Notes: generated by a model from the sequence alone, not told the origin. A stretch of 64,000 nt of DNA from Microvelia longipes (GCA_018340805.1 JACMZG010001863.1:25685849-25749848), one strand, 5' to 3'; counted from the stretch's first letter, positions 35,512 through 48,295 are shown. Numbers and translations: made by a program.

Positions 35512-38000
35512 TAATATATAATATATATATATATATATATTATTTCTCCTTTCATGCTAAAAGGTTTGAAATTTTTACAAACCAATATTGTTATTTTTTT
35601 TTTTGAGGTCGACTACTAGGTCATTTTCCTCCAGAAAATTTGTTTTAAGTGTCTACTTAAAAAACCTAATTTTATTACCTTTTTTTCGTAAAAATATCGT
35701 CGTCATCGACCTATATCTATGTATATTATATGATTCAAACTTTTAGCTTGAAAAATCTATGTAACCACATTACGTGTGTTTAGTAACATTTAGGGCCCGA
35801 ATTTACAAACATAGATTAAACTGCAGTTGATGAAAATTAGTTAACCACTAGTTCAAATCACTGTTTAGGAATATCTGTTTTAACGGCAGTTAAACCTAAA
35901 ATGATATTCACCAGCATAGTTTAACTGCCTTATCGAGTTTTAACTAAAGATTAAGTTAAACCTTCGAAATCAGCGGGTTAAACTGCATTTTTATGCATTC
36001 GAGAAGATTCAAGTATTATTTATGTAATCTCGTTTTTACTTTGAATAGACACTTATAAATGTTTAATAAACATTATTTGTATTTAAGGTTGTTTAACAAT
36101 ATTTTATACGTTAATATACACCCCTAATATTATTATTTTGTTTTCTTTGATATGTTCTAATCTCATATGTTCTATGTAGTTCAAGGAATGAAATACATTT
36201 AATTCTAATAGATATCACTCACTAGTAATTTTCGTTGCATATTTTTGTTACAAAAATAATAAAGTATTGTTTTTAGGATCCGCCAAATTTATAAAATACA
36301 ATCCTTACTAAAATTATTACAGTACCATGGGCGTAGCCAGGGGGGTCAGGGGGGCCCGGGCCCCCCCCTAGCCGAGCAGGGTTGTTGAAAAAATTATATA
36401 AAAACTATGGTTTAGGCAAGGAAAAACATTTTAATAAAATTAATTTAAATTTTAATTTATAAAAATAATTAATTAATTTTAAATTGTTATTTATAATAAT
36501 TTAGAGCTTAAAGGTAGCTTTTGTTTTAAAAGTTAAATTTGTTATTTTTAGTTCGACATATTAACTTTGTGGTTTAATTATGAAATAAAAACTATATTTA
36601 GTTCAGTTCAGTCAATAATCATTGTATTTTGTTTTAGGGGATTGTTTTTGTCTTTCATTAAGATTTTTAAAAAAAATGTTTTGATTTGTCTCTAAACTTT
36701 GTTTTTTAGCGAATTTCCTTTGGGAATAAATTCGCTAATGGGATAGCAATCATTTTCTTGTAAAAACCTATCTTCGAACGATTAATATTTTTTAATCAAA
36801 CTTGTACAAAATCAACCTTCGGAGGACCGAACCCTATTGAAAACAAGGTTTTTGTAACATCATTAACCCAGTTGCTGAGTCAGCAAAATTTCAAAAAATC
36901 AGCAAAATTCAGGGTTAATCATTTTCGCCGCCGAAAAAAGGTCAATGTTAAGTTTTTTGAGACGCTGAATCAAATAAAACCGGTCCGAAGTCAATGCATT
37001 CACTCTAAATGACCAAAAAGTCGAAAAACCATTATAAATTACCGGAAACCAAAATTTAGGTCGATAAAAAATAAATAAATTTCCAGTAGGGTGTCGTTTT
37101 CAATGTATTTTGGCACTGGAATCGGATTGAAACCAGTCTGAAGTCAATACGACCACTCTAAATGACCAAAAAGTCGAAAAAGCACAAAAATTACTGAAAC
37201 CAAAATAACGTTGATGAACAAAAAATTTGGTAGGGTGTCGTTTTCTATGTATTTTTGGGCGTCGAATCGAATAAATCGGTGTGAAATCGATACGGCCACA
37301 CTAATGGACCAAAAAGTCAAAAAACGGTGGTTAATGCAGGAAAACTACATATAGGACCCTAATAACATATTTCAAGTGGAGAGTCCGTTTTTATTTTTTT
37401 GGCTTGTGCGTTGAATGGCAGTGGTCGGAGTCAACACAAATTACTCAAACTCTCTCCTAGGTTAAATCCTGTTGTGACGATATTTTTATCGTTTTTGCAT
37501 AAAATAAGTTTATAACTACTAAATAATTCTGGCGTGGTGGATCGCATATCGGAAGATTTCCTTTGGTATGCGTGCTTCCTTGATAACAACAATCCTGTAG
37601 GAAACGTTAATTTTATTCTTTTTTTACATTATATATGTATAACTACTAAATAATCTGGCGCGGTGGTCCGCTGTCGGGCGAATTTCATTAGAATCGTGTT
37701 TCCTGCTTAACAACTCATTTCTTGCTAAGGTTCCGGTTCATACTCAGAACCTAAGCAGTTACTCAATTGTCAAGCACTGCTCGAACTCATTGTCTGTATT
37801 TTTCAAAGGAAATCGCTAAAACCTTTGAAAGATAACTGACTGAGCTTAAAGATAAGTAACTAAGCTTTAAACTATTTCAAAATAGTGCGTACTGCTAACT
37901 TTAGAGGCATGTTTGTAGAAACAACTGGAAATTATGCGCAATATAAATTCCTTTGAAAAATACAGACAAAATAAGTTACGAGCAGTGCTTGACCAAGTGA
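33300..38000 (+). repeat. Block A: first copy of the forward/reverse/forward triplication
   Basis: The block is composed of transposon-derived sequence. It contains two diverged ~300-bp segments opening with GGGCGTAGCCAGG (33373 and 36331), (TA)n tracts at 34540-34632 and 35479-35541, a GGGCCCGAATTTACAAACAT inverted-repeat-like end at 35794, the 150-bp tandem repeats at 36966-37440, and an FB-beta foldback that begins at 37529 and is cut by the N gap. Positions 33300-36037 recur inverted in block B, and 33396-38000 recur directly in block C. Differences are mostly single-base gaps in homopolymers. No coding sequence is present. Confidence 0.9.
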
Positions 38001-39000
38001 NNNNNNNNNNNNNNNNNNNNNNNNNNNNNNNNNNNNNNNNNNNNNNNNNNNNNNNNNNNNNNNNNNNNNNNNNNNNNNNNNNNNNNNNNNNNNNNNNNNN
38101 NNNNNNNNNNNNNNNNNNNNNNNNNNNNNNNNNNNNNNNNNNNNNNNNNNNNNNNNNNNNNNNNNNNNNNNNNNNNNNNNNNNNNNNNNNNNNNNNNNNN
38201 NNNNNNNNNNNNNNNNNNNNNNNNNNNNNNNNNNNNNNNNNNNNNNNNNNNNNNNNNNNNNNNNNNNNNNNNNNNNNNNNNNNNNNNNNNNNNNNNNNNN
38301 NNNNNNNNNNNNNNNNNNNNNNNNNNNNNNNNNNNNNNNNNNNNNNNNNNNNNNNNNNNNNNNNNNNNNNNNNNNNNNNNNNNNNNNNNNNNNNNNNNNN
38401 NNNNNNNNNNNNNNNNNNNNNNNNNNNNNNNNNNNNNNNNNNNNNNNNNNNNNNNNNNNNNNNNNNNNNNNNNNNNNNNNNNNNNNNNNNNNNNNNNNNN
38501 NNNNNNNNNNNNNNNNNNNNNNNNNNNNNNNNNNNNNNNNNNNNNNNNNNNNNNNNNNNNNNNNNNNNNNNNNNNNNNNNNNNNNNNNNNNNNNNNNNNN
38601 NNNNNNNNNNNNNNNNNNNNNNNNNNNNNNNNNNNNNNNNNNNNNNNNNNNNNNNNNNNNNNNNNNNNNNNNNNNNNNNNNNNNNNNNNNNNNNNNNNNN
38701 NNNNNNNNNNNNNNNNNNNNNNNNNNNNNNNNNNNNNNNNNNNNNNNNNNNNNNNNNNNNNNNNNNNNNNNNNNNNNNNNNNNNNNNNNNNNNNNNNNNN
38801 NNNNNNNNNNNNNNNNNNNNNNNNNNNNNNNNNNNNNNNNNNNNNNNNNNNNNNNNNNNNNNNNNNNNNNNNNNNNNNNNNNNNNNNNNNNNNNNNNNNN
38901 NNNNNNNNNNNNNNNNNNNNNNNNNNNNNNNNNNNNNNNNNNNNNNNNNNNNNNNNNNNNNNNNNNNNNNNNNNNNNNNNNNNNNNNNNNNNNNNNNNNN
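38001..39000. other. Assembly gap of exactly 1000 N
   Basis: A round-number N run is a placeholder. An ORF that appears to span it is an artefact. The gap begins inside the second arm of an FB-beta foldback, a structure that commonly breaks assemblies. Confidence 0.99.
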
Positions 39001-40468
39001 AAAAAACGAGATTACATAAATATACTTATCTTCTCGTGGAATGCATAAAATGCAGTTACCCGCTGATTTTCGAAGTTTAAGCTTAATCTTAGTTAAAACC
39101 GATAAGGCAGTTAAACTATTGCTGGTGAATATTCTTTTAGTGTTTAACTGCCGTTAAAAACAGATATTCCTCAAACAGTAGATTTAGAACAGTGAGTTAA
39201 ATAATTCCATTCAACTGCAGTTTAAATCTATGTTTGTTAAATCTACGGCCCTAAAAATAGAATACTTAAACAACCACGTAATAGGGTTACATAGATTTTT
39301 CAAGCTAAAAAGTAAATATGAACAAAATCATATAATATACATAGTATAGGAACGATGACGAACGATATTTTTTACGAAAAAAGTAATAAAATTAGAGTTT
39401 TTAAGTAGACACTTAAAACAAATTTTTCTGGAGGAAAATGACCTAGTAGTCGACCTCAAAAAAAAAAATAACAATATTGTTTGTAAAAATTTCAAACCTT
39501 TAGCATGAAAGGAGATAAATAATATATTATATATATTATAAGTATTATATATATATAATATATATAATTATATTATATATAATATTTTTTTTTTTTTTTT
39601 TTTTTCTTTGGACAATTCTTTTAGGATCATGACCCCAATCGAATCGAAACAATAATGTATTGGCCAAAATTTAATTGACTTTTCGATTTTGAATTAATCG
39701 ACGACAAAGATGATTAAAATAAATAAAGCCTAAAGAAAAAAACAAAATGTGACAAAACTTGACTAAAACATAGATCTATTGGCAATATTTTTAACAATGC
39801 GATCCGTATTGGTTCAACAAAAATCTATTTTTCTTCTATAAGTTTAACGGTACAATTAAACAATAAATTCATTTGATGATAGAATGTTATAACTAGGAAA
39901 CATGATAGTTTTTTTAACTTAGTAGTAATCTGTTTCACCTTTGTTTTAAAAGTACTCGCCTAGATTCTATTGTTATTAAGATTTAATACTTTTGAAAAAG
40001 GCAGATTTTGGCTTTGATTGCTCTCACAGTATTTAGAGTGAGGGTTTTAGTAAGTCCAGGGGGATATATAGAAGAAGAAGGTTTGTGTGCTTTGCTTATT
40101 TTAAGGGTATTGTTTGTATGTCCGGCTCGTAGTATTGTTAGTTATTGTTTTAGACTATAGAAGTCTTCGATTCTGTTTTTAGGGAACGGCGTTCTAGGCT
40201 TCACCAAAAAACAATTGCAAAAACCTTTAGATAACCAAATGTCTCTTTGTTTTGTCGCATAATACACATAAACTAATCTATTAACAATTGACGGATTTCA
40301 AGCTATTAAATTACTACAAATCCTTTCTCTACATACAAAAGAGAGAGGGAGCTTATATTAAAGTAATTTTTTAGAGATTGAAAACTTGAGTGTAATAATA
40401 AAAATGACTATTCGCTAATAAAAAATTTACATTCATCACAAAAAAAGTTATTATGTATTATAATATAT

Positions 40469-40502
<34 letters not shown>

Positions 40503-40519
40503 AATATATATAATATATA

Positions 40520-40559
<40 letters not shown>

Positions 40560-41811
40560 TGCATGTATAGTATACGTTTGTTCGTAATCCATTTTCTGAT
40601 GAAAGTTCACTATAAATTAATAACCAATTTGATATCAAGGACTAATGCAATGATTCACCGCAATATAAACAAACAGTTCCTTAATTAAATAAACTATAAT
40701 AAAATGATGCTCCAGTAAATTAATTATTCTCCTCTCTTTTTTGCATTTGTCTCATATTTTACTTTAAAATTGTTTAATTGTTACATTTTAGCTTACATGA
40801 AGATGTGTTTTAAAGAATCGTTTAAATTAAGATTACTTATTTCTTTATGTTTCAATTCGACTGAAATTAATAAACTGTTATGTTTTATATACGTGTGTGC
40901 GTGTTCGTATGTAAGAGTTTCAATCCTTGCGTATGGCGAACAATAACTCTCAAAGGATTTCAAATTTAAACGAAATTTGACATGAGGCGAGATGTTGGGA
41001 AGGTTAGGAGGGTTTGTTTGTAAAAAAATTATGAAGTCATAACCCATCTTATGACGCTATAAAAAGTGGCTTTAAAAGCAATGTATTACTTATTCAGGTA
41101 GACGACAAGCGAAATAAATTAAGACCGGTTTCAGCTTAATCGGACCATCCCAATATAAATATGTATATGTGTAGGTCAATGACCTTTACATAATCTTTTA
41201 GGTTCAGTAGTGCTATATGGTGGGGAAATAGGCAATCTGAAATGATAGGGTCCGGCCTCAGCTCAATCGGAAATTCCTAAAATGTGTGATTGGCAAATTC
41301 CTTAATAATTAATAATTATTTATTATTACGTCATAATTATTTTATGACGTTTTTGTGTTTTAATGTATTACAAACAATTAAAATAAGGTTTACGTTTAAT
41401 AAACACTTAAATTACAAATCAAAACTAATTTTATTCAAATAGACTTAATAAAATAGAATAAACAAAATACAAATTATTATTAAACTGAACTGAAATAAAT
41501 ATGGCGGACATTTTAGTTTTTATTTTACTAATAATACCACCGCAAAGTTAATATGTTGAACTAATAAAACAAATTTAATTTTTTAAGACAAAATTTACCT
41601 TTAAGCTTTAAATTATTATAATTTTTTTTTTATAAAATTAAAATCAAAAATAATTATTTTTCTTGCATGAACTATAGTGTTTACATAATTTTTGCAACAA
41701 CCCTGTTCGGCTAGGGCCCCTCCCCCCCTGGCTACGCCCATGGCATGGACACATTATAATTTTATAATTATAAAATATAGTATTTCTTGCATTGATGCCT
41801 AACGCATATCT
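39001..41811 (-). repeat. Block B: reverse copy of 33300-36037
   Basis: Read on the - strand, it follows block A from AGATATGCGTTAGGCATC at its far end to CTCGTTTTTT at the gap edge. It includes the same (TA)n tracts (39522-39584, 40458-40557) and the same GGGCGTAGCCAGG segment. It differs from A mainly by small indels. Confidence 0.9.
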
Positions 41812-42971
41812 CCTAGCCGAACAGGGTTGTTGCAAAATTATTTGTAAACACTATAGTTCATGCAAGAAAAAATTAAGTATTTTTGATTTTACATTTTATA
41901 AAAAAAAAAATTATAATAATTTAAAGCTTAAAGGTTAATTTTGTCTTAAAAAATTAAATTTGTTTTATTAGTTCAACATATTAACTTTGCGGTGTATTAT
42001 AGTAAAATAAAAAACTAAAAAATGTCGCCATATTTATTTCAGTTCAGTTTAATAATAATTTGTATTTTGGTTTATCTATTTTATTAAGTCTATTTGAATA
42101 AAATTAGTTTTGATTTGTAATTTAAGTGTTTATTAAACGTAAACCTTATTTTAATTGTTTGTAAATACATTTAAACACAAAAACGTCATAAAATAATTAT
42201 GACGTAATAATAAATAATTATTAATTATTAAGGAATTTGCCAATCACACATTTTAGGAATTTCCGATTGAGCGAGGCCGGACCCTATCATTCAGATTGCC
42301 TATTTCCCCACCATATAGCACTACTGAACCTAAAAGATTATGTAAAGGTCATGACCTACACATATACTATTTATATTGGGATGGCCGATTAAGCTGAAAA
42401 CCGGTCTAATTTATTTCGCTTGTCGTCTACCTGAATAAGGAATACATTGCTTTTAAAGCCACTTTATAGCGTCATAAGATGGGTTATGACTTCATAATTT
42501 TTTTACAAACAAACCCTCCTAACCTTCCCAACATCTCGCCTCATGTCAAATTTCGTTTAAATTTGAAATCCTTTGAGAGTTATTGTTCGCCATACGCAAG
42601 ATTGAAACTCTTACATACGAACACGCAACACGTATATAAAACATAACAGTTTATTAATTCAGTCGAATTGAAAATAAAGAAATAAGTAATCTTAATTTAA
42701 ACGATTCTTAAAACACATCTTCATGTAAGCTAAATGTAACAATTAAACAATTTTAAAGTAAAATATGAGACAAATGCAAAAAAGAGAGGAGAATAATTAA
42801 TTTACTGGAGCATCATTTTATTATAGTTTATTTAATTAAGGAACTGTTTGTTTATATTGCGGTGAATCATTGCATTAGTCCTTGATATCAAATTGGTTTT
42901 AATTTATAGTGAACTTTCATCAGAAAATGGATTCGAACAAACGTATACATATACATGCAAACATATATATA

Positions 42972-43060
<89 letters not shown>

Positions 43061-43904
43061 ATAATAACATAATTAACTTTTGTTGTGATGAATTAATTTT
43101 TATTAGCGAATATTCATTTTATTATTACACTCAAGTTTTCATCTCTAAAAAATTATCTTTAAATATAAGCTCCCAATCTCTTTTGTATGTAGAGAAAGGA
43201 TTTTGTAGTATTTATAGCTTGAAATCCGTCAAATTTTAATAGATTAGTTTAGTGTATATATGCGACAAAACAAAAGAGACATTTGGTTATCTAAAGGTTT
43301 TTGCAATTGTTTTTGTGAAGCCTAGAACCCCGTTCCCTAAAAACAGAATAGAGACCTTCCTATAGTCTAAACAATAACTAAACAATACACGAGCCGGACA
43401 TACAAAACAATACTTGAAAATAAGCAAAGCACACAAAACCCCCTTCTTCTCTATATATCCAGCCCTGGACTTAACACCCTCACTCTATATATATGTGAGA
43501 GCAATCAAAAGCCAAAATCTGCCTTTTCAAAAGTATTAAATCCTTAATACAATAGAATCTAGGCGAAGTACTTTTAAACAAAGTGAAAAAGATTACTAAG
43601 TTTAAAAACACTATCATGTTTCCTAGTTATAACATTCTATCATTCAATGAATTTATTGTTTATTGTACCGTTAAACTTAAGAAGAAAATAGATTTTTGTT
43701 GAACAATACGATCGCATTGTTAAAAATATTGCCATAGATTATGTTTTAGTCAAGTTTTGTCCACATTTTTGTTTTTTCTTTAGGCTTTATTTATTTTAAT
43801 AATCTTTGTCGTCGATTAATTCAAAATCGAAAGTCAATTAAATTTTGGCAATACATAGTTTCGATTCCGATTGGGGTCATGATCCATAAAGAAATTGTCC
43901 AAAG

Positions 43905-43982
<78 letters not shown>

Positions 43983-45427
43983 TCTCCTTTCATGCTAAAA
44001 GGTTTGAAATTTTTACAAACCAATATTGTTATTTTTTTTTTTGAGGTCGACTACTAGGTCATTTTCCTCCAGAAAATTTGTTTTAAGTGTCTACTTAAAA
44101 AACCTAATTTTTATTACCTTTTTTTCGTAAAAAATATCGTCGTCATCGACCTATATCTATGTATATTATATGATTTCAAACTTTTTAGCTTGAAAAATCT
44201 ATGTAACCACTATTACGTGGTTGTTTAGTAACTATTTAGGGCCCGAATTTACAAACATAGATTAAACTGCAGTTGATGAAGAATTAGTTTAACCACTAGT
44301 TCAAATCACTGTTTAGGAATATCTGTTTTAACGGCAGTTAAACCTAAAATGATATTCACCAGCATAGTTTAACTGCCTTATCGAGTTTTAACTAAAGATT
44401 AAGTTAAACCTTCGAAATCAGCGGGTTAAACTGCATTTTTATGCATTCGAGAAGATTCAAGTATTATTTATGTAATCTCGTTTTTTACTTTGAATAGACA
44501 CTTATAAATGTTTAATAAACATTATTTGTATTTAAGGTTGTTTAACAATATTTTATACGTTAATATACACCTCCTAATATTATTATTTTGTTTTCTTTGA
44601 TATGTTCTAATTCTCATATGTTCTATGTAGTTCAAGGAATGAAATACATTTTAATTCTAATAGATATCACTCACTAGTAATTTTCGTTGCATATTTTTGT
44701 TACAAAAATAATAAAGTATTGTTTTTAGGATCCGCCAATTTATAAAATACAATCCTTACTAAAATTATTATCAGTACCATGGGCGTAGCCAGGGGGGGTC
44801 AGGGGGGGCCCGGGCCCCCCCCTAGCCGAGCAGGGTTGTTGAAAAAAATTATATAAAAACTATGGTTAGGCAAGGAAAAACATTTTTTAATAAAATTAAT
44901 TTAATTTTAATTTTATAAAATAATTAATTAATTTTATAATTGTTATTTATAATAATTTAGAGCTTAAAGGTAGCTTTTGTTTTAAAAGTTAAATTTGTTA
45001 TTTTTAGTTCGACATATTAACTTTGTGGTTTTATTATTATTAAATAAAACTATATTTAGTTTCAGTTTCAGTTCAATAATCATTTGTATTTTGTTTTAGG
45101 GGATTGTTTTTTGTCTTTCATTAAGACTATTTAAAAAAAATGTTTTGATTTGTCCTCTAAGAGCTTTGTTTTTTAGCGAATTTCCTTTGGGAATAAAATT
45201 CGCTAATGGGATAGGCATCAGTTTCTTGTAAAAACACTATCTTTCGAACGGATTAATATTTTTTAATCAAAACTTGGTACAAAATCAACCTTCGGAGGAC
45301 ACGACCCTATTGAAAACAAGGTTTTTGTAACATCATTAACCCAGTTTGCTGAGTCAGCAAAATTTTCAAAAAATCAGCAAAATCAGGGTTAATCATTTTC
45401 GCCGCAAAAAAAGGTCAATGTATAAGT

Positions 45428-45945
45428 TTTTGAGACGCTGAATCAAATAAAACCGGTCCGAAGTCAATGCATTCACTCTAAATGACCAAAAAGTCGAAAA
45501 CCATTATAAATTACCGGAAACCAAAATTTAGGTCGATAAAAAAATAAATAAATTTCCAGTAGGGTCGTTTTCAATGTATTTTGGGCACTGAATCGATTGA
45601 AACCAGTCTGAAGTCAATACGACCACTCTAAATGACCAAAAAGTCGAAAAAGCACAAAAAATTACTGAAAACCAAAATTACGGTTGATGAACAAAAAAAT
45701 TTGGGTAGGGTGTCGTTTTCTATGTATTTTTGGGCGTCGAATCGAATAAATCGGTGTGAAGTCGATACGGCCACACTAAGTGACCAAAAAGTCAAAAAAC
45801 GGTGGTTAATGCAGGAAAACCTAAATATTAGACCCTAAATACATATTTCAAGTGGAGAGTTTTTTTATGTTTTTTGGGCTTGTGCGTTGAATGGCAGTGG
45901 TCCGGAGTCAACACAATTACTCAAACTCTCTCCTAGGTTTAAATC
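45428..45945 (+). repeat. ~150-bp tandem repeat, 3-4 units
   Basis: Units start near 45428, 45590, 45738 and (partial) 45890. Each carries a GAATCGAATAAA-like opening, CGGTCYGAAGTCAATACG, AAATGACCAAAAAGTCGAAA and AGGGTGTCGTTTTC. The same array lies at 36966-37440 in block A. A single related unit is at 62895-63000, and an inverted piece of the neighbouring sequence is at 58885-58990. Confidence 0.8.
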
Positions 45946-45950
45946 CTGGT
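45893..45950 (+). promoter_or_regulatory. Possible tRNA-derived (SINE-like) pol III promoter remnant
   Basis: TGGCAGTGGTCCGGAGTC resembles an A box and GGTTTAAATCC, about 45 bp downstream, resembles a B box. The homologous place at 63028-63092 has AGAGTGGTCCGGAGTCG and a near-perfect B box, GGTTCGAATTC. The spacing is tRNA-like. No full tRNA fold is present, so this is at most a SINE head. Confidence 0.35.
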
Positions 45951-46000
45951 TGTGACGATATTTTTATCGTTTTTTGCATAAAATAAGTTTATAACTACTA

Positions 46001-46728
46001 AATAATTCTGGCGTGGTGGATCGCATATCGGAAGATTTCCTTTGGTATGCGTGCTTCCTTGATTAACAACAATCCTGGTAGGAACGTTAATTTTTATTCT
46101 TTTTTTACATTATATATGTATATAACTACTAAATAATTCTGGCGCGGTGGTCCGCTGTCGGGCGAATTTCATTTAGAATTCGTGTTTCCGTGCTTAACAA
46201 CTCATTTCTTGCTTAAGGTTCCGGTTCATACTTCAGAACCTAAGCAGTTACTCAATTGTCAAGCACTGCTCGTAACTCATTTTGTCTGTATTTTTCAAAG
46301 GAAATGCGCTAAAACCTTTGAAAGATAACTGACTGAGCTTAAAGATAAGTAACTAAGCTTTAAACTATTTCAAATAATAGTGCGTACTGCTAACTTTAGA
46401 GGCATGTTTTGTAGAAACAACTGGATAATTATGCGCATTATAATTATTCCTTTGAAAAATACAGACAAAATAAGTTACGAGCAGTGCTTGACAATTGAGT
46501 AAAAGCTTAGGTTTTTAAGCATGAACCGGAACGTTAACCAAGAAATGGGTTTTAAGCACAGAAACACGCATTTTAAATGAAATTGCCGAAATTATTTTTC
46601 AGTAGTTGTAAACTTATATAATGTAAAAACTATAAAAATTATCATTCCAACCAGGATTGTTGTTAAGCACGAAAACACGCATCCAAAAGAAATTCGCCTG
46701 AAATGCGGACCACCGCGCCAGAATTATT
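46001..46728. mobile_element. FB-beta foldback, nested copy
   Basis: Two inverted-repeat pairs are nested. The outer arms start at AATTCTGGCGTGGTGGATCG (about 46004) and end at GGACCACCGCGCCAGAATTA (about 46706-46725). The inner arms start at AATTCTGGCGCGGTGGTCCG (about 46134) and end near 46595. Shared arm landmarks are GTGTTTCCGTGCTTAACAAC, TTGCTTAAGGTTCCGGTTCA and TCAAGCACTGCTCG. No ORF is present. The structure suggests insertion of one copy into another or growth by arm duplication. Confidence 0.85.
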
Positions 46729-46796
46729 TAAAAAAACCATAAACCTTAATACACACAGACATTCACACAAACGCACAAACACACACACGCGCGCAC

Positions 46797-46797
<1 letters not shown>

Positions 46798-46860
<63 letters not shown>
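46798..46860. repeat. (CA)n microsatellite
   Basis: About 31 CA units, preceded by imperfect CA/CG units and followed by a short TA run. ORFs of Thr-His or Cys-Val repeats across it are artefacts. Confidence 0.97.
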
Positions 46861-46862
<2 letters not shown>

Positions 46863-46889
46863 ATATATATATGATATATATGAACCTTA

Positions 46890-46962
46890 CATATGGGGGG
46901 GGCATCATATATATATGATGGGCCCCCCCCTAAAGGCAACCGTGGCTACGCCCATGATCAGT
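46890..46962 (-). mobile_element. Inverted-repeat end with GGGCGTAGCC
   Basis: GGGGGGGGCATCATATATAT with ATGATGGGCCCCCCC forms a G/C-capped hairpin. It is followed by CGTGGCTACGCCCATG, the reverse complement of the GGGCGTAGCCA ends seen in blocks A and C. It is a fragment of the same repeat family. Confidence 0.6.
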
Positions 46963-47264
46963 ACTGATAAGTTTATGAATCGTGATCAAAATTATGGAAA
47001 TAAGAGTTTTTTATTTAACATTTTAATATTAAATTAGTCAGTTTTTTTATGTTCAACAAAAAAAGAAGCGGAAAAAGTAAAAACAAATAAATCAGTGTCG
47101 CCAACATGGACACGAAATTATAGACATCTCGATTAACTTAAAAGAGATTAAATCCACCTTGGTGAATACCGAGGGAAGTTTAAACTTTAGATTAAAAAAA
47201 CGATTATAAGTTCGTTAAACCAAAAATTTAATATCCAATATATAATGTAATTATTTTGTTTCAG

Positions 47265-47526
47265 AGCACTTCATATGAAGGAACATCCAGATTATAAATA
47301 CAGACCAAGAAGAAAACCAAAAGCGATGGTACAGAAAAAAGAGAAAGAAGGCAGCGTTGGAAGAACTGTAGAAAATGTAGGGACTAAACTTAGTAACACA
47401 TTCCTACCACCATATCCACTATACCAGGATATAGGAAGAGATGTGTGGTCCGCAGCGGTAGCGGCGTGGTCCTGTGGTTGTGGCCCAGCGACGGATCCCT
47501 GGCCACAACCTAGGCATGTTATATGA
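47265..47526 (+). CDS. Sox21-like (SoxB2) transcription factor, exon 2
   Basis: The first base completes the split arginine codon, then the frame reads ALHMKEHPDYKYRPRRKPK, the third helix and basic tail of the Sox HMG box. After the box comes a divergent linker (AMVQKKEKEGSVGRTVENVG) and an aromatic/proline patch (NTFLPPYPLYQDIGRDVW), before TGA at 47524-47526. Joined to exon 1 the protein would be about 152 residues, shorter than typical Sox14/Sox21 proteins (roughly 240-390 residues). Either the C-terminus is truncated, further exons exist (possible donor GTAGAAAATG at 47369), or the TGA is an error. The ALHM variant and the short N-terminus favour Sox21a-like over SoxB1. The HMG part is certain; the 3' end is not. 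Confidence 0.88.
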
Positions 47527-47674
47527 AGACCACTCCCGGTCTTAGCGGAACCACCGCCTGGACCGGGATTACGACCCCTGTGGCCGTGGTGGCCTCTTGG
47601 AGCCCCATTGCCTCCTCCTCCACCTTCCCCGTCACCTCCGCCTCCACCAACTTCTCCTTCACCACCAGCGTAAT
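47527..47674 (+). other. In-frame proline-rich extension after the exon 2 stop
   Basis: Downstream of the TGA the same frame stays open for 47 codons and is strongly proline-rich (RPLPVLAEPPPGPG, then a PLPPPPPSPSPPPPPTSPSP tract) before tandem TAA stops at 47669-47674. The block is clearly GC-rich in an AT-rich window, as coding DNA would be. It may be the true C-terminus reached through an assembly error or readthrough, or the 3' UTR. The antisense frame is also open and glycine-rich, so strand is not certain. Confidence 0.45.
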
Positions 47675-47679
47675 AATTT

Positions 47680-48295
47680 ATTTATTCTTAATATATATGT
47701 ATACCAAAAAATGCCACGATTGAACGTCATCAACACCTAAAGAAAACTTAAAAAAATAAAAAGGAATCATTTACAAAAATAATAAGCCACAAAAGGATCA
47801 CTTTGGGGAAATTAAATTAAACTTTTCTAAAACTCAAGCACAATAAATGGCATCAGAAAAGAATCTTACAGCACAGATAACCCGATATAGTCAATACTGA
47901 CCAAACAAGTGTTGATGACGTCAGTAATCGTGATCATTAACAAATATTTACAAATACCTTTTTAAATTCATCTCAGCATGCGGCAACTACAGATGTTTCA
48001 ATTTTGATAAGGCTTTGTTTCATTCAACTTGAACTGAACAAATTCTAAGCTGCCAGAATGTCAACCAGAATGTCAGGTTCAGATCTCGAACCTGATCTAA
48101 AACTAAACAAAAAAATAATTTGATATAGTATAAATTACAAATTATACAAAAAAATTTTTTAATAACACCTTAAAGTCGGTCTTTAAATAATATATAATTT
48201 CTTGTTGAAACAAGAAGAGAGACTTCAGTTCTATAAAATAAAAATATTTAAACTCCAGACAGTGTAGTGTATTATGTGATGTTTATTGACTAGTT
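47680..48295. other. Downstream of Sox exon 2, nothing recognised
   Basis: AT-rich. AATAAA-like strings occur (for example near 47752 and 47840) but cannot be assigned as the Sox polyadenylation signal. Confidence 0.4.

Larger units (their letters stand above)
41812..46500 (+). repeat. Block C: second forward copy of 33396-38000
   Basis: The block starts abruptly at CCTAGCCGAACAGGG, directly abutting the far end of block B, and runs to the point where block A meets the gap. It has the same internal order as A, with (TA)n at 42962-43066 and 43918-43982. Unlike A it continues past this point through the complete foldback into exon 2. It is probably the copy joined to the true right flank. Confidence 0.9.

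Noticed and set aside
37934..39019. 361-codon ORF across the N gap
   Set aside because: Almost all of it is N, and its start lies in a foldback arm. It is not a gene.
45893..45950. Functional tRNA gene
   Set aside because: Only A- and B-box-like strings are present; no cloverleaf or acceptor stem can be formed.
33300..46500. A new giant inverted-repeat mobile element
   Set aside because: The exact forward/reverse/forward order, abrupt junctions, N gap and homopolymer-type differences fit a read-processing artefact better.
46663..46918. Cys-Val and Thr-His repeat ORFs
   Set aside because: They are translations of the (CA)n tract.
47390..47672. Antisense glycine-rich ORF as a real gene
   Set aside because: It mirrors the proline-rich + strand frame in GC-rich DNA, lacks an ATG, and overlaps a certain Sox exon on the other strand.
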